DNA of 10,408 bases from Pseudomonadota bacterium. GTDB taxonomy: Bacteria; Pseudomonadota; Alphaproteobacteria; Rhizobiales; Rhizobiaceae. The translations under genes were made by a program, and so were the position numbers. A model generated the notes under the pieces. The model did no database searches. It was not told the DNA's origin and saw only the letters and a list, made by a program, of their open reading frames with translations. Position 1 is the stretch's first letter. Every line of letters starts with the position of its first letter. This document shows, piece by piece, positions 1 through 7,477 of the stretch. The stretch spans positions 1 through 10,408 of the forward strand of contig QGUU01000048.1 in NCBI GenBank assembly GCA_003242525.1, in the 5' to 3' direction.

Positions 1-1686
1 GAGCTTGAGGACATAGCCTTCCGCTACATCAACCCGGAGGCTTACCGCACGGTTACCGCCCGGCTCGCGGAGATTTTCGAGCGCAACAAGGGCGTCCTGA
101 CCGACATTGAGATGGCGCTCGCCGACCTGTTCGAGAAGTACCAGTTGAAGGCCGAGGTTAAAAGCCGACAGAAGAAGGCGTGGTCGGTTTTCCGCAAGAT
201 GGAAGCCAAGGCGCTGTCGTTCGAGCAGCTCTCCGACATTTTCGGATTTCGGGTCATCGTCGACACTGTGGAGGATTGTTACCGTGCCCTTGGCGCAATC
301 CACACCACATGGCCGATGGTTCCGGGTCGCTTCAAGGACTATATCTCGACGCCGAAGCAGAACGACTACCGTTCCATTCACACCACGATCGTCGGCCCAT
401 CCCGCCAGCGCGTCGAACTCCAGATACGCACCCATGAGATGAATACGGTCGCCGAATATGGCGTCGCGGCCCACTCCATCTACAAGGACATGGGTTCGGG
501 GGACACTCCTGCGACGACCATTTCGAAGGACACCAACGCGTATGCCTGGCTGCGCCGCACAATAGAGCAGCTTTCGGAGGGCGACAGTCCCGAGGACTTC
601 CTGGAGAACACCAAGCTGGAGCTGTTCCAGGATCAGGTTTTCTGCTTCACGCCCAAGGGCATGCTGATTGCGCTGCCGCGTGGAGCCACACCGATCGACT
701 TCGCCTATGCGGTCCATACCGATGTCGGGGACTCGACCGTCGGCGCAAAGGTGAACGGCCGAGTCATGCCGCTTGTGACCGAACTCAAGAACGGCGATGA
801 AGTGGAGATTATCCGCTCCAAGGCGCAGGTGCCCCCAGCCGCCTGGGAGTCCATCGTCGTCACGGGCAAAGCCAGGGCTGCCATCAGGCGCGCCACCAAG
901 AACGCCATTCGCAAGCAGTATTCCGGCCTTGGTCAGCGCATTCTCGAGCGCGCTTTCGAGCGCAACAGCAAGACCTTCACCAAGGAGAGCCTGAAGCCGG
1001 TGCTGCACAGGCTGGCGCGAAAGGATGTGGAGGATGTACTGACATCCGTCGGCCGCGGCGAGCTGTCGTCCAGTGATGTACTCAAGGCAGTGTTTCCCGA
1101 CTACAAGGACGAGCGCGTGACGGTTGCCCCGAAAAGGCAGCGCGAGGAAGGCTGGTCGCGCATCCGAAACGCGGCTGGCATGCTGTTCCAGATTCCCGGC
1201 CGGTCGCGCCGGGACAAGACCCAGCGCGGGGAAGATTCCGCCGTGCCGATACGGGGAGTGCGCAGCGATCTGCCCGTCCGCTTCGCACCGGAGGGTGCAG
1301 TGCCGGGCGATCGCATTGTCGGCATCCTTCAGCCGGGGTCGGGTATTACGGTCTATCCTATCCAGTCGCCTTCGCTGACCGCCTTCGACGATCAGCCCGA
1401 GCGCTGGATCGACGTGCGCTGGGACATTGACGAGAACAGCAAGGAGCGGTTTCCCGCCCGCATTTCCGTCACCGCCATCAATGCGCCCGGCTCGCTTGCT
1501 GATATAGCCCAGGTGATTGCGTCAAACGACGCCAATATCCACACGCTCTCAATGGTGCGTACCGCGCCCGACTTCACCGAAATGCTGATCGATCTGGAAG
1601 TATGGGACCTCAAGCATCTCAATCGACTTCTGTCGCAGTTGAAAGAAAATGAAAGCGTAAGCGACGCCCGAAGGGTGAACGGCTGA
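1..1686 (+). CDS. rsh: Bifunctional (p)ppGpp synthetase/hydrolase (RelA/SpoT homologue), 5' end missing
   Basis: The frame is open from base 1, so the gene enters from the left; 561 residues are visible and roughly 190, including the N-terminal HD hydrolase, lie outside. Counting from base 1, the synthetase domain holds RFKD (110-113), YRSIH (123-127) and ELQIRT (139-144). A TGS domain follows at about 214-271, then a helical region and a C-terminal ACT domain at about 484-551. The family makes pppGpp/ppGpp from ATP and GTP/GDP and also hydrolyses them, acting on ribosomes during starvation. The basic RxKD motif marks bifunctional Rsh/SpoT enzymes, as opposed to the acidic motif of RelA, so hydrolase activity is inferred although that domain is not visible. 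The cysteines of the usual CCxPxPGD element are absent; the corresponding stretch ends [10 protein letters not shown] (433-442). The stop overlaps a mini-ORF leading into pyrE. Confidence 0.96.
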   Translation, partial: ELEDIAFRYINPEAYRTVTARLAEIFERNKGVLTDIEMALADLFEKYQLKAEVKSRQKKAWSVFRKMEAKALSFEQLSDIFGFRVIVDTVEDCYRALGAIHTTWPMVPGRFKDYISTPKQNDYRSIHTTIVGPSRQRVELQIRTHEMNTVAEYGVAAHSIYKDMGSGDTPATTISKDTNAYAWLRRTIEQLSEGDSPEDFLENTKLELFQDQVFCFTPKGMLIALPRGATPIDFAYAVHTDVGDSTVGAKVNGRVMPLVTELKNGDEVEIIRSKAQVPPAAWESIVVTGKARAAIRRATKNAIRKQYSGLGQRILERAFERNSKTFTKESLKPVLHRLARKDVEDVLTSVGRGELSSSDVLKAVFPDYKDERVTVAPKRQREEGWSRIRNAAGMLFQIPGRSRRDKTQRGEDSAVPIRGVRSDLPVRFAPEGAVPGDRIVGILQPGSGITVYPIQSPSLTAFDDQPERWIDVRWDIDENSKERFPARISVTAINAPGSLADIAQVIASNDANIHTLSMVRTAPDFTEMLIDLEVWDLKHLNRLLSQLKENESVSDARRVNG

Positions 1687-1691
1687 TGGGC

Positions 1692-1703
1692 GGAAAGGCA
1701 AGG
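1692..1703 (+). promoter_or_regulatory. Ribosome binding site of pyrE
   Basis: A purine-rich stretch, GGAAAGGCAAGG, sits between the rsh stop and the ATG at 1706. Its GGAAAGG part ends seven bases before that ATG. This supports 1706 as the pyrE start over the in-frame ATG at 1733, although the latter better matches where relatives' proteins begin. Confidence 0.5.
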
Positions 1704-1705
1704 GA

Positions 1706-2311
1706 ATGACGAAAGCGGAAAAAGCCGGCCCCATGACCACTGAGGAAGTTCTCTCTGTCTTCCGCTCCGCCGGAGCGATTCTCGAGGGCCATTTCATCCT
1801 GACATCCGGCCTGCGCAGTCCCGTCTTTCTTCAGAAGGCGCGCGTATTCATGCACGCCGACAAGACCGAGCGGCTGTGCCGCGCCCTTGCCGACCGTATC
1901 CGCGTCGAAGTGAAGGGTGGGATTGACTATGTCGTGGGCCCCGCCGTGGGTGGGTTGATCCCGGCCTATGAAACGTCGCGTCATCTCGGCGTCCCGGCGA
2001 TCTGGGTGGAGCGGGAACAGGGCGTCTTCCGGTTGCGCCGCTTCGAGATAGAGAAGGGCGCCCGTATCGTCGTGGTCGAGGATATCGTCACGACGGGCCT
2101 TTCGATTCGCGAGACGATCGAGTGCCTGAAGGCTCTCGGAGCCGAGGTGCTGGCAGCCGCTTGCATCATTGACCGTTCCGCCGGCAAGACGGATGTTGGC
2201 GTGCCGCTGATTGCCCTCGCGGAATATGAGGTGCCGGCTTATCCTGCCGACCAGTTGCCCCCCGAGCTCGCCGCGATACCGCCGGTCAAGCCTGGCAGCC
2301 GCAACATCTGA
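1706..2311 (+). CDS. pyrE: Orotate phosphoribosyltransferase
   Basis: The enzyme transfers phosphoribose from PRPP to orotate to give OMP, the fifth step of pyrimidine synthesis, in the cytosol. The 201-residue length is normal. The PRPP-binding motif of type I phosphoribosyltransferases is at 122-133 ([12 protein letters not shown]); the second Gly of the common TTGGS is Leu, which I remember as usual in rhizobial PyrE. Other family marks are [11 protein letters not shown] near 31-41, [15 protein letters not shown] near 77-91 and the [11 protein letters not shown] loop near 102-112. An alternative start at 1733 would remove nine residues and give an N-terminus MTTEEVL that resembles relatives. 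It lies 19 bases after rsh in the same direction, so cotranscription is likely, which would put a nucleotide-consuming pathway beside the stringent-response enzyme. Confidence 0.95.
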   Translation: MTKAEKAGPMTTEEVLSVFRSAGAILEGHFILTSGLRSPVFLQKARVFMHADKTERLCRALADRIRVEVKGGIDYVVGPAVGGLIPAYETSRHLGVPAIWVEREQGVFRLRRFEIEKGARIVVVEDIVTTGLSIRETIECLKALGAEVLAAACIIDRSAGKTDVGVPLIALAEYEVPAYPADQLPPELAAIPPVKPGSRNI

Positions 2312-2338
2312 TTAGCTGGGAAGTCCGGTGCGGAACTG

Positions 2339-2416
2339 ATGCTTTTTAGAAACAGCACATCCAGGCGCTTTCGGGCCGCCATTCCATCGCGCTGCCGCAG
2401 GTCCGCCACGCGATGA
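2339..2416 (+). other. 25-codon open frame in the pyrE-acpS gap, possible gene remnant
   Basis: Of the 101 bases between pyrE and acpS, most are covered by a 25-residue frame starting [11 protein letters not shown]. Its TGA overlaps the acpS ATG as ATGA. It is very basic and arginine-rich. I recall that some rhizobial genomes carry a DUF2062 membrane-protein gene near here whose product begins MLFRR, so this could be what is left after a deletion, or a leader that couples translation into acpS. The match is only a few residues and chance is quite possible. No promoter or terminator is evident in the gap. Confidence 0.2.
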
Positions 2417-2826
2417 TTGTAGGCATCGGGTCTGATCTGATCGATATCCGACGGGTCGAAAAAACGCTTGAGCGGCACGGGGAACGATTCATCCGCCGTG
2501 TCTATACAGAAATCGAGCGCGCGAAGTCCGAAGGACGCGCCGAGCGCGCGGCATCTTATGCGAAGCGCTTCGCCGCCAAGGAGGCATGCGCCAAGGCGCT
2601 GGGCACCGGCATGGCGAGGGGAGTCTTCTGGCGCGACATGGGCGTGGTCAACCTCCCTGGCGGCAAGCCGACCATGGCACTTACCGGCGGCGCCGCGGCG
2701 CGGCTGGCGGAACTCCTGCCGCCTCGCCACCGTGCCGCGATCCATCTCACCATCACGGACGACTATCCGCTGGCTCAGGCTTTCGTGATCATCGAAGCCA
2801 TCCCCGACGAACAAGCGCCACATTGA
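2413..2826 (+). CDS. acpS: Holo-[acyl-carrier-protein] synthase
   Basis: It transfers 4'-phosphopantetheine from CoA to the serine of apo-ACP, activating it for fatty-acid synthesis; it acts in the cytosol with Mg2+. The 137-residue length fits the family. The N-terminus reads [16 protein letters not shown], with the metal-binding Asp at 8. The second signature, [18 protein letters not shown] (49-66), contains the other metal ligand, Glu57. The C-terminal [19 protein letters not shown] strand is also typical. The start is fixed by the conserved N-terminus and by ATGA overlap with the preceding mini-frame; the Shine-Dalgarno signal is weak. Its stop codon overlaps another mini-frame (2826-2879). 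It lies just before lepB, as in other Hyphomicrobiales. Confidence 0.96.
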   Translation: MIVGIGSDLIDIRRVEKTLERHGERFIRRVYTEIERAKSEGRAERAASYAKRFAAKEACAKALGTGMARGVFWRDMGVVNLPGGKPTMALTGGAAARLAELLPPRHRAAIHLTITDDYPLAQAFVIIEAIPDEQAPH

Positions 2827-2893
2827 TGGCCTCTGAAGACTGGCACTGGCGTTGCCCCGCGCGCGTCGAGCCCTTATAGAACCGGAAATGAAC

Positions 2894-2898
2894 GAGGA
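2894..2898 (+). promoter_or_regulatory. Ribosome binding site that decides the lepB start
   Basis: GAGGA lies about five bases ahead of the ATG at 2903. The in-frame ATG at 2888 has only a weak GGAA before it and the one at 2852 has nothing recognisable, so 2903 is preferred. Confidence 0.45.
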
Positions 2899-2902
2899 CG
2901 AG

Positions 2903-3652
2903 ATGAGCGTGGCTGAGAAAACCCAGAAGAAGTCCGGCGGGTTAGGCGAAACCGTCAGCGTCATCGTCCAGGCGTTGCTCCTTGCGCTGGTCATACGCAC
3001 CTTCCTGTTTCAGCCATTCTCGATTCCCTCGGGTTCGATGCGTCCCACCCTGCTTGAGGGCGACTATCTCTTCGTGACCAAATGGGCTTACGGCTACTCG
3101 CGCTATTCCTTCCCCTTCGGGCCGAATCTGTTTTCTGGCCGCATCTGGAGTTCCGAGCCGGAGCGCGGGGACGTTGTGGTGTTCAAGTTTCCGCCCAATC
3201 CCTCGATCGATTACATCAAGCGGGTCATCGGTCTGCCTGGCGACCGTATCCAGATGCGAGACGGACAGCTCTTCATCAATGGCGTTGGCGTGGAGCGGGA
3301 AAGGATCGGTCAGATCGTCAACCCTGACGTGACCGAGGTGGATCGTCCGGTAGACGTCTATCGCGAAACCCTGCCCAACGGCGTTTCCTACGAGACGCTT
3401 GACCTGTCACCGAATTCCATCGGCGACAACACGCGCGAGTTCGTCGTGCCGGAGGGGCATTATTTCATGATGGGCGACAACCGCGACAATTCCAGCGACA
3501 GCCGCTTCACGGTGGGCTACGTGCCTGCCGATCACCTCGTCGGGCGCGCAAATGTGATCTTTTTCTCCATCGCAGATGGTGCAAGCCCGCTCGAAATCTG
3601 GAAGTGGCCGAGCTCGCTGCGCCCGTCGCGCCTGTTCAACTTCGTGCAGTGA
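2903..3652 (+). CDS. lepB: Signal peptidase I
   Basis: This inner-membrane serine peptidase cuts signal peptides from exported proteins on the periplasmic side. The protein is 249 residues from the chosen start. It has a short polar N-terminus, one clear membrane segment at about 17-36, then the catalytic-serine box PSGSMRP with Ser45. The general-base Lys106 lies in DYIKRVIGLPGD (103-114), and the last conserved box GDNRDNSSDSR is at 191-201. The catalytic Ser/Lys pair and boxes are complete, so it should be active. Starts at 2888 and 2852 are possible and would only lengthen the cytosolic tail. The gap from acpS is 76 bases and includes the 17-codon mini-frame. The stop overlaps the rnc start by one base (TGATG), pointing to coupled translation. 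Confidence 0.95.
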   Translation: MSVAEKTQKKSGGLGETVSVIVQALLLALVIRTFLFQPFSIPSGSMRPTLLEGDYLFVTKWAYGYSRYSFPFGPNLFSGRIWSSEPERGDVVVFKFPPNPSIDYIKRVIGLPGDRIQMRDGQLFINGVGVERERIGQIVNPDVTEVDRPVDVYRETLPNGVSYETLDLSPNSIGDNTREFVVPEGHYFMMGDNRDNSSDSRFTVGYVPADHLVGRANVIFFSIADGASPLEIWKWPSSLRPSRLFNFVQ

Positions 3653-4368
3653 TGGGCCTGAACCGTCCAACCGGAAATGAACTGGCCGAAGCCATAGCCG
3701 CAAGAACGGGCCATGCTTTTGCGGACCTTCGTCTTCTCGAAACCGCGCTGACCCATTCCAGCGCCGTGCGTGCGGTCGTCAACAATGAGCGCCTGGAGTT
3801 CCTTGGCGATCGGGTGCTGGGCCTGATAATGGCCGAACTTCTTTACAAGGAGTTTCCAAAAGCATCCGAGGGCGAGATTGCCCCCCGCTTCAATGCTCTT
3901 GTCGACGCTCGCACCTGTTCGCAGGTAGGCATCGAGATGGAACTGGACCGTTTCGTACGCGCCGAAGCCGCCCTCAAGGCCCGTACCCGCGGTTCGGGCG
4001 GAAACTATCTTGCCGATGCGGTGGAAGCGCTGATTGCGGCAATATATCTCGATGGCGGATTGGAGGCGGCGCGTCGTTTCGTGCTGCGCTATTGGCAGCA
4101 GCGCATCCATACGGTCGCCATCAAGCCGCCGAACCCCAAGTCTGAGCTGCAGGAATGGGTGGCCCGCATCGGGGTTGGCCGCCCTGAATATGTCATCGAC
4201 CGGCGCGAGGGCCCCGACCATCAACCCCTCTTCACGGTTTCCGTGCATGTATCCGGTTTTGCGCCGGCGAAGGGAACCGGCGGATCGCGCAGGGCTGCGG
4301 AAGAGGCTGCCGCTGCCGCGATGCTCAGGAGAGAAGGGGTATGGGAAACCGGGGAGGGTGCCGCATGA
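3652..4368 (+). CDS. rnc: Ribonuclease III
   Basis: RNase III cleaves double-stranded RNA, processing pre-rRNA and some mRNAs and antisense duplexes. From the ATG at 3652 it is 238 residues. The nuclease domain has the signature NERLEFLGDRVL (45-56) with catalytic Glu49 and Asp53, and LADAVEAL (120-127) with Asp122 and Glu125. A double-stranded-RNA-binding domain follows from about 163 to 226, ending in the AKGTGGSRRAAEEAA helix. The frame stays open upstream to 3604, but that would lie inside lepB; the TGATG junction favours 3652. There is no good Shine-Dalgarno there, so translation probably depends on ribosomes ending lepB. The rnc-era pairing is widely conserved in bacteria and joins two rRNA maturation factors. 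Confidence 0.96.
   Translation: MGLNRPTGNELAEAIAARTGHAFADLRLLETALTHSSAVRAVVNNERLEFLGDRVLGLIMAELLYKEFPKASEGEIAPRFNALVDARTCSQVGIEMELDRFVRAEAALKARTRGSGGNYLADAVEALIAAIYLDGGLEAARRFVLRYWQQRIHTVAIKPPNPKSELQEWVARIGVGRPEYVIDRREGPDHQPLFTVSVHVSGFAPAKGTGGSRRAAEEAAAAAMLRREGVWETGEGAA
4351..4357 (+). promoter_or_regulatory. Ribosome binding site of era
   Basis: GGGGAGG inside the end of rnc lies seven bases before the ATG at 4365 that overlaps the rnc stop as ATGA. A rival AGGAG at 4327-4331 precedes the in-frame ATG at 4341, so a start eight residues earlier cannot be excluded. Confidence 0.55.
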
Positions 4369-5294
4369 CCGATCGAGGTGACGCGCCCAACAATTCGGCG
4401 CCCGAAACGCGCTCGGGCTTCGTAGCCCTCATCGGCGCTCCGAACGCCGGCAAGTCGACGCTGGTCAACCAGCTTGTCGGCGCCAAGATTTCCATTGTCA
4501 CGCACAAGGTGCAGACGACGCGCGCACTGGTGCGCGGCGTTGTCACCCATGGAGCGACCCAAATCGTTTTCATCGATACGCCGGGTATCTTCAAGCCGCG
4601 ACGCAGGTTGGATACGGCCATGGTCACCACCGCCTGGGGCGGCGCGAAGGATGCCGATGTCGTCGCGTTTCTGATCGACGCCGAGCGTGGGATCAAGGGT
4701 GATGCCGACACCATACTGGACCGATTGGGCGAGGTACGGCAGCCGAAGGTGCTTCTTCTCAACAAGATCGACCGGGTGAAACCGGTGTCGCTGCTGGCGC
4801 TCGCCAAGGCAGCCAATGACCGCGTTCCGTTTGAGCGTACTTTCATGATCTCGGCGCTGAATGGCTCCGGTTGTGGTGATTTTCTCGACTATCTCGCCGG
4901 AAGCCTGCCGCCCGGCCCCTGGTATTATCCGGAGGACCAGATTTCGGACCTGCCGATGCGTCAGCTTGCAGCAGAGATAACGCGCGAAAAGCTTTATCTG
5001 CGCCTCCACCAGGAATTACCCTATTCCTCCCATGTCGAGACCGAGAAATGGGAGGAGAAGAAAGACGGCTCGGTTCGCATCGAGCAGGTGATCTATGTGG
5101 AACGCGATAGCCAGAAGAAGATCGTTCTGGGCGAAAAGGGGCGCACGATTCGCGCCATAGGCGAAGCCGCCCGCAAGGAGATCGCCGACATGCTCGAACA
5201 GAAGGTGCATCTCTTCCTGTTCGTGAAGGTGCGGGAGAACTGGGGCGACGACCCGGAGCGTTACCGCGAGATGGGTCTGGAATTTCCCCACTAG
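4365..5294 (+). CDS. era: GTPase Era, 16S rRNA-binding ribosome assembly factor
   Basis: Era is an essential GTPase that binds the 3' end of 16S rRNA and helps mature the 30S subunit. The 309-residue protein has all GTPase motifs: G1 GAPNAGKST (24-32), the VQTTR switch I (49-53), G3 DTPG (71-74), G4 NKID (133-136) and G5 SAL (163-165). The C-terminal KH RNA-binding domain contains KIVLGEKGRTIRAIG (252-266) with its GEKG loop, and ends with VKVRENWGDD. The start is the ATG overlapping the rnc stop. The roughly 18-residue polar extension before the GTPase domain is likely disordered. It is followed by a 76-base gap (5295-5370) that is pyrimidine-rich in its middle and shows no convincing promoter or terminator. 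Confidence 0.96.
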   Translation: MTDRGDAPNNSAPETRSGFVALIGAPNAGKSTLVNQLVGAKISIVTHKVQTTRALVRGVVTHGATQIVFIDTPGIFKPRRRLDTAMVTTAWGGAKDADVVAFLIDAERGIKGDADTILDRLGEVRQPKVLLLNKIDRVKPVSLLALAKAANDRVPFERTFMISALNGSGCGDFLDYLAGSLPPGPWYYPEDQISDLPMRQLAAEITREKLYLRLHQELPYSSHVETEKWEEKKDGSVRIEQVIYVERDSQKKIVLGEKGRTIRAIGEAARKEIADMLEQKVHLFLFVKVRENWGDDPERYREMGLEFPH

Positions 5295-5370
5295 GCGCCG
5301 AATCCGCCATCGGTAGCCCGCATATTGTTCTTTTCTTGATTTCGCCGCCGAAGCCGTCAAATCTCCCGGC

Positions 5371-6132
5371 ATGGAATGGCGCGACGAGGGAATCATCCTG
5401 GGTACCCGCAGGCATGGCGAATCCAGCGTCATCCTGGAGGCCATGACGCGCTCGCATGGCCGGCACATGGGGCGGGGCCGGGGAGGGCGTCCCGGAAGGC
5501 TCCACCCGGCCCTTCAGCGGGGGAACCGGGTTGTTCTCATTTGGCGCACACGTCCCGACGAGCATCTCGGCATCTTCCAGGCCGAAGCGTTGGAGATGAA
5601 TGCCGCGCGGCTCATGGACAGCGCCGTAGCCATGCATGGGCTACAGCTTCTGGCCGCACATCTGCGCCTGCTGCCGGAGCGAGATCCGCACTGCAGGCTC
5701 TACGAGACGCTTTGCGTCATGATTTCTCATCTCGAAGATGCCGAGATCGTGGCCGAATTGATGGCACATTTTGAACTGCTTGTACTGGAAGAGCTGGGCT
5801 TCGGCCTGGACCTCTCGCGCTGCGCGGCCACCGGCCAGCGTCACGACCTTGTCTACGTATCTCCCAAGTCCGGCAAGGCAGTCTCACGCGAGGCTGGCGA
5901 GCCCTGGCGCGACAGGATGCTGGCGCTGCCGCCCTTCCTGCTCCGTGGCTCAGGCTTGCGGGCCAATGCCGCGGCCATTGACGATGCCTTCCGCCTGACC
6001 GGCTTCTTCCTCGCTCGCAATGTCTATGAGCCGCGGGGAATGGAGGAGCCTGTAGCGCGTGCGGGCTTCCTCGCGGCGCTTCGCAAGCAGCACACTTTCG
6101 CGCGCGGACCCACAGGGGAAACGGCGGCCTGA
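5371..6132 (+). CDS. recO: DNA repair protein RecO
   Basis: RecO works with RecR (and RecF) to load RecA onto SSB-coated single-stranded DNA in gap repair, and also anneals strands. The 253-residue protein begins MEWRDEGIILGTRRHGE, the OB-fold start of alphaproteobacterial RecO, which fixes the start even though there is no clear Shine-Dalgarno. The helical domain includes AVAMHGLQLLAAHLRLLPERDPH (from about 85) and FELLVLEELGFGLDLSRCAATG (from about 131). These are followed by the LVYVSPKSGKAVSREAG segment where many bacteria have a zinc-binding loop. Residues 33-39 read MGRGRGG where relatives, as I recall, have hydrophobic residues (LGLVRGG); see the findings. The gene closes the conserved housekeeping run. 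Confidence 0.93.
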   Translation: MEWRDEGIILGTRRHGESSVILEAMTRSHGRHMGRGRGGRPGRLHPALQRGNRVVLIWRTRPDEHLGIFQAEALEMNAARLMDSAVAMHGLQLLAAHLRLLPERDPHCRLYETLCVMISHLEDAEIVAELMAHFELLVLEELGFGLDLSRCAATGQRHDLVYVSPKSGKAVSREAGEPWRDRMLALPPFLLRGSGLRANAAAIDDAFRLTGFFLARNVYEPRGMEEPVARAGFLAALRKQHTFARGPTGETAA

Positions 6133-6370
6133 TCGCTGGCAACTGCCGGTCTTTCGCAGCCTGACGGGAAAACGGTGGCTGGAGAACGCAACGTGCGAGA
6201 ACACGCTCGCTTTTCCGCGCCCCAACGGAGAGATGCTGCCGCGCAAGCTTGGCTCCACTGCGTCACAATTCAGCCCAATGGAAGCGCGATAGCGCCATTT
6301 GCGCTTGCCGTTTCAGGGGCGCCAAACCGGTCCGGACTTCCTCCTTCTTCCGAGGTCTTCAAGAACCTTC
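6133..6370 (+). other. 238-base non-coding leader between recO and the acetyltransferase-peptidase gene
   Basis: No convincing gene or RNA is seen here. Several frames are open, but none has a good start signal and a plausible protein, and two of them run into the next gene out of frame. A weak imperfect direct repeat is present, GGGGAAACGGCGGCCTG at 6115-6131 and CGGGAAAACGGTGGCTGG at 6165-6182. I could not identify a promoter or a terminator hairpin with confidence. As the largest gap in the window, and the one ahead of the two-gene cassette, it is the natural place for the cassette promoter. Confidence 0.4.
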
Positions 6371-7477
6371 ATGCCTGTTGCGATCCGCAAGGCCTACGCT
6401 TCCGATGTCGACGATCTCGCCGCCATCGAGGAAGCAGCATTTCGTGGCGACCGCATTTCCCGCCGTTCCTTCCGCGCCCTGATCGAGCGCGAGACCGCAG
6501 CCGCGCTCATAGCGCTCGATGGCGCGCGCAAGGCCGGCTATGCGATCGTGCTTTTCCGCAAAGGGTCGGGCGTCGCACGCCTGTACTCCATCGCCGTCGC
6601 GCCGGGTTTCGGGGGGAAGGGCGTAGGCCGTGCCCTGCTGGACGCTGCGGAGAAAGCGGCATTCGACCATGACAGAATGATGTTACGGCTGGAGGTACGG
6701 CAGGACAATGCACGCGCTATCGCCATTTATGAGAAGGCGGGTTACCACCGCATCGGGCAGGAGCCGGGCTATTACGAGGACGGTGCCACGGCGCTCCGCT
6801 ACGAAAAGGCCCTGCGCGGTGATGCGCCGGTCTCAACGCCTGTCCCGTTCTACCCCCAGACCTGCGATTTTACTTGCGGACCATGCTGCCTCATGATGGC
6901 AATGGGTCGCTTCGACCCGACATTCGTGCCCGATCCGGTGCTGGAAATCCGCCTGTGGCGACAGGCGACCACCGTTTTCATGATGTCCGGTCCCGGTGGG
7001 TGCGAGCCGTTCGGTCTCGCCGTTACGGCGCATGAGAGCGGCCTGTCCGCAGAAATATACGTCTCGTTCTACGGTGCGCTGTTCCTGCAATCCGTGCGCA
7101 GCGCGGAAAAGCGTCGGGTCATGGAACTGGCCCAGGTCGACTTCCGCCGACGCGCGGAGCATTACGGCATCCCGGTCAAGTATCGCGCCTTTGGACTCGA
7201 CGACATTCGCGAGGCATTGGCAGGTGGGCGCCTGGTGCTGGTCCTGGTGAGCGGTTTCCTGATGTTCGGCAAGAAGGTCCCGCATTGGGTCCTGGCCATC
7301 AGCGACGATGGCGACCACATACTCATCCACGACCCATGGGTCGAGGAGGACAGGGGCGAAACCACGCTCGACGCTGCAAATATTCCTGTGCCCTACGGCA
7401 TCTTCATGGACATGGCGCAGTTTGGCAAGGACGGACTGCGTGCCGCGATCATCCTCGGAAAGCGCGAAAGACAATGA
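6371..7477 (+). CDS. GNAT acetyltransferase fused to a C39-like cysteine peptidase
   Basis: A 368-residue two-domain protein. Residues 1-148 are a GNAT N-acetyltransferase: strand IAVAP (74-78), CoA loop GGKGVG (81-86; the usual first Gln/Arg is Gly), EVRQDNARAIAIYEKAGY (108-125). Residues 155-365 resemble a C39 (papain-like) peptidase: Gln163 and Cys169 in the QTCDFTCGPCC stretch, then His305 in PHWVLAI and Asp321 in IHDPW, giving a plausible Cys-His-Asp set with oxyanion Gln. There is no signal peptide or membrane segment, so it is probably cytosolic. The ATG at 6371 is chosen because the GNAT fold begins there; only a weak, distant GAGG precedes it, and a TTG at 6299 is possible. The stop overlaps the next start (ATGA). 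Such fusions are known beside RLAN ATP-grasp genes and predicted to act in peptide synthesis or modification; the substrate is unknown. Confidence 0.88.
   Translation: MPVAIRKAYASDVDDLAAIEEAAFRGDRISRRSFRALIERETAAALIALDGARKAGYAIVLFRKGSGVARLYSIAVAPGFGGKGVGRALLDAAEKAAFDHDRMMLRLEVRQDNARAIAIYEKAGYHRIGQEPGYYEDGATALRYEKALRGDAPVSTPVPFYPQTCDFTCGPCCLMMAMGRFDPTFVPDPVLEIRLWRQATTVFMMSGPGGCEPFGLAVTAHESGLSAEIYVSFYGALFLQSVRSAEKRRVMELAQVDFRRRAEHYGIPVKYRAFGLDDIREALAGGRLVLVLVSGFLMFGKKVPHWVLAISDDGDHILIHDPWVEEDRGETTLDAANIPVPYGIFMDMAQFGKDGLRAAIILGKRERQ

Noticed and set aside
2239-3000. A 253-codon open frame on the - strand spanning pyrE end, acpS and lepB start.
   Set aside because: It crosses three real genes antisense and its sequence is arginine-rich without motifs.
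3532-4248. A 238-codon open frame on the - strand opposite lepB and rnc.
   Set aside because: Shadow of the rnc coding frame; no domain recognised.
5327-5370. A possible promoter ahead of recO around TTGATT at 5337.
   Set aside because: No acceptable -10 box follows at the right distance; the pyrimidine-rich stretch alone is not evidence.
6175-6672. A + strand open frame of 165 codons running from the leader into the GNAT gene in another frame.
   Set aside because: It has no start signal, is of low-complexity Arg/Ala/Pro composition and overlaps the well-supported GNAT coding frame.
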